Of a DNA stretch of 64,000 bases, positions 58,601-64,000 are shown one piece after another (within the stretch, counting starts at the first letter, position 1; each line of letters starts with the position of its first letter). The notes below the pieces were generated by a model, which saw only the letters and a list, made by a program, of their open reading frames with translations, was not told where the DNA came from and did not search any database. The stretch spans positions 115,244,480-115,308,479 of the forward strand of contig NC_083345.1 in assembly GCF_019175385.1 (NCBI RefSeq), given 5' to 3'. This DNA comes from Lycium barbarum (Eukaryota; Streptophyta; Magnoliopsida; Solanales; Solanaceae). A program made the position numbers and the translations under genes.

Positions 58601-61600
58601 ACTCTTTGACAGACACTAACAGACATGAATTTGCTTTAATAGCAAACTACTAAAAAAACAGGAATTAGTGATGGACATATTCTGTAGCTAAATAGCAAAA
58701 TCCGTTCCTAATCCTGTTTAGCGAAGTTCGTAGTTAATTCCAATTTTTTTTGTACTGGCCGTTCAGTAAATCAGAAGATTCGATCAGACAAAATATATGT
58801 TGAAGACATGATTTTAGCCTAGTCTACTTGAACTTATGTCTTCAATCAATAAATGCAGATGAATGGTCTAGCAATTTTGAGTCAGCTTTTACACTTTACA
58901 AAGACACAAGTTATCTTTCCAAATGCTTACTCCTGGTCCTTGGGAGATCGATGTTCTCTCAGTCTCAATTGACGCAAATGATAGTTCTGGTGGAGTCAGG
59001 GTGTCCACGGATCTCCGCCCAAACTGTGAGGAGTCAAAACTTTGGGTATCAAAATCTGAAAAGCCTGAAAGCCGAGGAGGGGTCGGTCCACCACCATCAT
59101 AGCTGTCAGATATTGAAGAATAGATGTTGTCGATGCTTGGCCTACCAGAGCTGACATATGATATGTCGGTATCTGGCATAGATGAGATTTCATATGGCTT
59201 TCCATTAGGGCCTTTCCTGTGGGTGAACGGTGACCTGTTCAAAATAGTATATTCAACTTAGGCCTTCAGATGAGAAAACTACACCAAAACTATAGTGCTC
59301 TGAAGAACAAAAGTCTCAAATTTCAAAATCTTCTGAAGAACTTGCATCACTGACTATGATAACATTCTCATTGTGTATGCAACAAATTACGGTTATCAAA
59401 ATATGGTACAGGGTCAAAGCTAGCATTGTGGTTACACGTTCGGTGGAACCTAGCAGCTTAGGTTCAAACCCTGTATTTGTGTTAAGAACTTCATTTAATA
59501 TGTTGAAATGATCTATTTAGAACCATGCAAGAAAAAATAATTGTAGTCCAGAACCCATAAACTAAAATCCTGGCTCCGCCTCTAGGTACAGTTTATATGG
59601 ATGTCAAGATATTTTGACTTACTTGATACTCATAGTGTCACTTTGAAGAGTAGAAGGCGGTGGATCACAAACAGGCTTCGTACCCCCTTGAAAACCTATA
59701 CAAAGCAGTTATAGAATTACCATAGGAAGCAGCAAAAACTTTACAAAAGAACTTGCTTTTTCTAGTGTTTGGCTCACTTCTTGAATTAGTAGCAGAGGGT
59801 GTTGAAGGCTCAAATGGAGCAAATTTGAGGCTCGCTGGCTGCATTAACTGGTGGCGTAGTGGATGGACAAAAGGCGCGGGGCGAGAAGCAGCACGTGTAG
59901 ATGAGATTTTTCCAGATTTGGAGATGACATGTACAGTACAGAAATCAGGAGCCCCCTTTAACACGCCTCCTGGTATATCTTTGGCTTTGAATCTGCGGAG
60001 AAGAAAGGCTACTGAATTTAGATAATATGAAGGCAATCTTTACTCAAAATACAACTGATAAAATGAATCCTCAATAAAGTACGAAAGACATGCACACACG
60101 TAAGTATATACAGACACCACCTTCCCCTCTCTTCACATAAACTTTTGAAAACATATTTTAAGCCAAGTTTGTAGCATAGTTATGCAATAATACCAACATA
60201 TCCCTATGGTGAGTTTAAAAGTTTTCAGCAGATTGAAGTATGTCTCTGCCGATTTAAGACTTTCCACTCAATAGATCAATGGTCATACTATTCCCCCACC
60301 CCAAATGTTTCGACTATGCAATATGCACAGAGGCGTGTCCAGGATTTAAGTTTGTGTTCCTACAACAGTCACAAGTTAATATAATAATAACCGGTTCATA
60401 ATCAAATACTTATAGATATTCAGTGAATTACTTAATATATATACAGGGACTACCTGGCATAAGCTACTAGATTCCTGTGAACCTGTAGGTTGTGCTCTAA
60501 GATCCCGCCATAAAATATGCACAAAGATTAAACAAAAGCCGCTATATTTTGCAATTCCACCCTTATTAAATGTTGTTGGGGAAAAGACTGAGAGAAAAAT
60601 GGAACGCCACTCCATATATGGAAAACAGACAAAACTTTGGAACATCTAATAATTAAAAGGAAGTAGGTGACAATATTGACATACAACTCTTAATGTTTGT
60701 TAGTTATTTCAGTCTTTCAAATTTTGCCAATAGGTGACTGAGAATGGAAAGAAAATCAAATAAAATTTGGATAAGATGAAACTCTTCAGGACATTATGAT
60801 TGGAAACTACTTCCACCATAAGCCCAATACTCCATGCAAATGTCATACCTGAGAAGACCGCCTCTCGTTGCAGCACCAAGAATCAATACCTCTACTCCCG
60901 TTCGGTTCAAATATTCAATGATTGCTTTGGCTACATCCGTGTCGTCTAACACAACATCATAACATTGTAGCTGTTTTTTCAGGATTAGGAGAATCAACAT
61001 TAGAAACGTGAAAGCTGAAAGGAAATAATTAGAAAGACTTGACAAGTTTTATGAATGTTGGTTATTTTTCTCTCATTATTTTCAGGGAAATCATCTAAGG
61101 TTGCGAGTTACTAACATCTTTCCGTGCACAAAATACTCTGAAAGGAATAAACAGTTCCTTTGTCTGCGGATCCAATTGATTATTTCCCGATCCAGCTTCA
61201 TCAGAATTCTGGTTTGATTCTGAAATGTAAGATGCTCACAGTTATTTCTGCAACTATGCAATAAAACAAAAAGTATAGACTCAATACTCATCGCTTTTCC
61301 ATTTATATAATCCTCATTGAATTGGAATTTGAAGGAGTCTTAAGATGCACATATAAGTTACTTAACCAATACAAAATTTCTTTCTCAAGGGCATGTATAA
61401 GATATGCATATAACATGATATGTAAGTATAATGCTAGGTGCAAAAGCTTGTCTTAATCACAACTCAAAGGACACTAATTAGAGCAATAATATGAAGAAAT
61501 AACAAAAATCATTCAATAATCAGCTTTGGAAGATACAAAATTCGACTGAAGTGATAGAAGAAAGTGCATTTTGTAGAAAGAAATTTTGTATTAACCATTT

Positions 61601-63190
61601 AAGCACAAATCTTGCAGGTTTCCGCAGTTAGATTCACTGGAGACAAGCAAATAACCAGCTTAACTTTTGGTAAACTAATATGATTAGTCAAGTGAGATAC
61701 ATAAAATAATCGGTAAGTAATGAGATTTAATTAAGTTTTGGATCATTCTCAATAAGGGTAAAATTAATTAGATGATCATCTGTCATACTTACATACTTAC
61801 ATTTCATTTCTCTTCAATATATAGACCGCACTCTATATATATGTCTATAACCACCCGATTATGTAAATATAACTTATATCTCGAGGGTATTAAAAAATCA
61901 AACATACAAATGACTGTAGGTGATCAAACTATGAATCCAGAAGGAGCTCTACATAAATATGACATAAAAACTGGCTGGTTTTACTTAAACTGAATGGCAC
62001 CATGTTGGCTATTATCGATTAACAACTAACTCTTACTTAGTTCCACTCAATGTCATGAACTCCTAGCTCTAACACAAGGAAATCAAACATAAAAGACTGA
62101 TATTTGTCCAATAAGATTACGACATGCAAGAATCCATGAATGTGGCCTACTCGTCAATTTCGGCTTAAGTTTTGGAGGACAGAATTGTCCAGTATGCAAT
62201 CATATTTTGATAGTGTTTGACGTTACAATTTACTTGGTGTGATGACTAACATAAAATTTTGACAATGTTAGAATGATTCCTCTCTTTCTGAAAATAAAAA
62301 TGTAGATCGTTCACCACGCTTAAACACTTGTACCTTTCAGCTACAACATCGAAAACCTACTGCACCATCAACAACATTTCCAGCACAACTTGAAGTTGAT
62401 TCCTATCTCTATTTATGCTAGACATCATGGGAGTCCAAATGTACACATTCTACTTAATAATTCAATTTTAATTCGTACCAATGGTCATTTTACAAGATCA
62501 ACCTGCACAAACAAAGACCGGAGTACCCGACACCTGTGCTAAATGGCGGACCCAGGATTTTGAGTTCGGGGGTGCTGGACCCAGGAATTTTGAGTTCGGG
62601 GGTGCTCTATTAACTATTTATATCTGTTTCCTTTATATTTTCTATACAACTATACACTCCGCGACTAAGTTTAATGGGTGCTGGAGCACCCAAAATTTGC
62701 ACATGGGTCCGCCACTGGTGCTAATGGGAGGTAGCAGGTTCCCAAGTATACACATTCTACTTAATATATCTTCATTTTGATTTGTACAAGCGGCCATTCT
62801 ACAACATCAACATGCACAAACAAATCCCAGAGTCACCCGGTACCTGCTGTGTCGGTGGGAGGTAGCAGGTATTCCATGGGATAGTCGAGGTCCAAGCAAG
62901 CTGGTCGGACATCACTGTTATTAAAAGAAAAAAAGCATGCACAAACAAATACATATATGTAAGAGAGACAAATTAGAGGAATTACTTATATTAGGGGATT
63001 GACCAGAGGCATTGGCAGATTGTTTAAGTTTGACATGGATCAAAAGAACTGTTTGGCCTCTGGCTAAAAGATGATCAACTGTCCATTTCAAAGCAATTTG
63101 GCTTCCTCTATCTTTGTCTATTGCCACTGCTATTAATTTATTTGGTAGAGGCAATCTTTCTGCATGATTACCTGGTGGTAGTTGCCACAT
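55608..63190 (-). CDS. USP-domain protein kinase (RLCK-IX type)
   Basis: A cytoplasmic kinase with an N-terminal universal-stress-protein domain, as in Arabidopsis At2g24370-like proteins and the U-box PUB kinases. Exons on the minus strand: 63190-62986, 61219-61116, 60970-60849, 59992-59778, 59695-59623, 59234-58931, 58490-58389, 57877-57449, 56704-55949, 55667-55608; 2370 nt, 789 residues. Order: USP domain (LIAVAIDKDRGSQIALKWTV; VEVLILGAATRGG; KGAPDFCTVHVISKSGK), Ser-rich region (DTDISYVSSGRPSID), coiled coil (RRLEEARLAEEAALALAEKE), kinase. Kinase motifs: GEGGYGPVYK, VAVKVLRPD, VHRDLKPGNILLD, SDVGLARL (DVG in place of DFG), GTFCYIDPEY, SDVYSLGI. The last exon ends SYESSRSQ with no U-box, so an E3 ligase role is not supported. 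The exon ending at 58389 needs a GC donor. Confidence 0.92.
56943..57130. mobile_element. hAT-like MITE in the kinase gene
   Basis: 188 bp with ends CAGAGGCGGA and TCCGCCCCTG, flanked by CTCAGTGT/CTCAGTCT (7 of 8). In the intron between 56704 and 57449. Confidence 0.8.
57893..58330. mobile_element. MITE with TTAAGGGTG ends in the kinase gene
   Basis: Left TTAAGGGTGTCAAATGGGCG and right ATATTTCCACCCTAA are inverted. The interior repeats AAATGGGCTAA / AATGGGTGGGTCA-like motifs. About 440 bp, non-coding. Confidence 0.6.
59411..59588. mobile_element. hAT-like MITE related to 6204-6382
   Basis: Shares GGTTCAAACCCTGTATTTGT and CTGGCTCCGCCTCTA with the copy in the B3 gene; the left end is degraded (AAAGCTAGCATTGTGG). 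Confidence 0.6.
60330..60512. mobile_element. Decayed hAT-like MITE in the kinase gene
   Basis: Contains AGAGGCGTGTCCAGGATTTA on the left and a GTTCATAATCAAATACTTAT and ACCTGTAGGTTGTGCTCTAA interior close to the copy at 56943-57130. The right end is eroded. Confidence 0.45.
62442..62880. repeat. Direct duplication of ~140 bp, first copy split by a MITE
   Basis: Unit 1 (62442-62542 plus 62718-62737) and unit 2 (62738-62880) share CACATTCTACTTAATA, CAACCTGCACAAACAAA / CAACATGCACAAACAAA and GGGAGGTAGCAGGT. In the first intron of the kinase gene. Confidence 0.8.
62543..62717. mobile_element. hAT-like MITE, TSD GTGCTAA
   Basis: 175 bp, ends ATGGCGGACCC and GTCCGCCACTG, flanked by GTGCTAA (62536-62542 and 62718-62724). 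Same family as 20591-20767, opposite orientation, with the first bases eroded. Confidence 0.85.
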
Positions 63191-64000
63191 TTTTTCACTT
63201 TCAATTCTATCCCAAAACTCATATGTTTCAAGAACAAATCCCCATTCTTCCAAATATATATGCACTCCAAGAATTGTCCAATTCTAACACATTTGTCTTT
63301 TCCAAATCCAAGAAAATATGGTTGTGTCCTTTAATATCTAATTCTATCTTCAACCCATTTTAGGATGTAATGATTCTTGAAAAATTATATGACAAATCAT
63401 AGAATTGAAAATCTCCAAAAAGGTGACACTTAGCTCAATATGATCTAGTTCTTGAATTCACCATAGAGAAGAAAGATGAATTTTTGTGATAAAAAATTAG
63501 TGAATTTGAGGGGAGCTCCACCTTTGGTGGATACTTAGTTGGCTTTCTGTAATAGTAACCACTACTAGAACTAATTGTCATAACAAACTTCTAGTTTCAA
63601 TTCTAATTAAAAAAAAAAAAAATCTTCTGAATTATGGTGTTCTTGTTTTACGAGCATCATTTTCAAAACAGCTTAACAATTCTAAAACATACTACTTGCA
63701 TGAGGCTCGTGCTCCTGAACTCATGATGAAAAAATAATAAATTTAATTATAAAAATATAACTTATATCACATTTTTCTATTGTATAATTAATTTATTTTA
63801 GTGACACGTTAATTATGTTTTGATGGTAAGTTTTCATAATTATTAAAGTTTCTTAATTATAATTGAATAATTTTTAAAGAACAATTTATTTACGAGGAAG
63901 GAAGTTTTGAAGGAGAATTAGCAAATACAAAGGGACACAATATTCTATATTCATTAAAGAAGCAAAACTTTGAAGGTTTAAAACAAATAAAGGGTGTGTT
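63191..64000. other. Upstream flank of the kinase gene
   Basis: Should hold the kinase promoter and 5'UTR. I see no sure TATA box. From about 63750 the sequence belongs to the dispersed repeat also found at 36850-37400. No other gene is visible. Confidence 0.45.

Noticed and set aside
59700..59778. GC donor (AAAAA|GCAAGT) for the kinase exon that starts at 59992
   Set aside because: It would leave a 61-nt intron. A normal donor AGAA|GTGAGC at 59778/59777 gives an 82-nt intron in the same phase.

Overview
This is eudicot nuclear DNA, most likely from a Solanaceae species. The genes are intron-rich, intergenic DNA is AT-rich, and the window is packed with repeat types I associate with Solanaceae: tRNA-derived SINEs, an RTE-type LINE, a decayed Copia element, Helitron ends and many MITE families. 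No prokaryotic operon, CRISPR array or viral genome is visible. All gene models were built by eye from reading frame, splice phase and family resemblance; no alignment or expression data were available.

Layout: (1) 3.2-9.8 kb, plus strand: a B3-domain (REM-type) gene made of repeated exon modules; one module has a lost splice donor and another is reduced to a relic. (2) 10.2-12.5 kb: a 2.3-kb element with terminal inverted repeats and an internal ~115-bp tandem repeat. (3) 12.6-17.7 kb: a minus-strand LINE relic with at least five further insertions, bordered by MITEs. (4) 18.1-19.3 kb: an F-box gene broken by a frameshift. (5) 20.6-25.3 kb: hAT-like and Harbinger-like MITEs, a candidate Helitron carrying a solo LTR, and an RTE LINE fragment inside a Stowaway-like MITE. 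(6) 25.5-29.7 kb, plus strand: a plastid-lipid-associated protein (PAP8 / fibrillin 6). (7) 30.6-33.8 kb, minus strand: a FAM32A-like gene, tail to tail with gene 6, with a SINE just upstream. (8) 34.9-46.6 kb: a degenerate Copia element with both LTRs, an unusual primer-binding site and nested insertions. (9) 47.8-51.8 kb, minus strand: a ChaC-like gamma-glutamylcyclotransferase with a 5'UTR intron. (10) 55.6-63.2 kb, minus strand: a ten-exon universal-stress-protein/protein-kinase fusion (RLCK-IX type).

The functional genes are unrelated housekeeping, plastid, glutathione-turnover, signalling and transcription-factor genes; nothing suggests a cluster or a single pathway. The most interesting signals are the modular decay of the B3 gene, the datable nesting of mobile elements in the LINE and Copia relics, a primer-binding site that resembles the anticodon arm of tRNA-Ile, a copied piece of fibrillin exon 1 inside its own intron, and three introns that seem to need GC donors.
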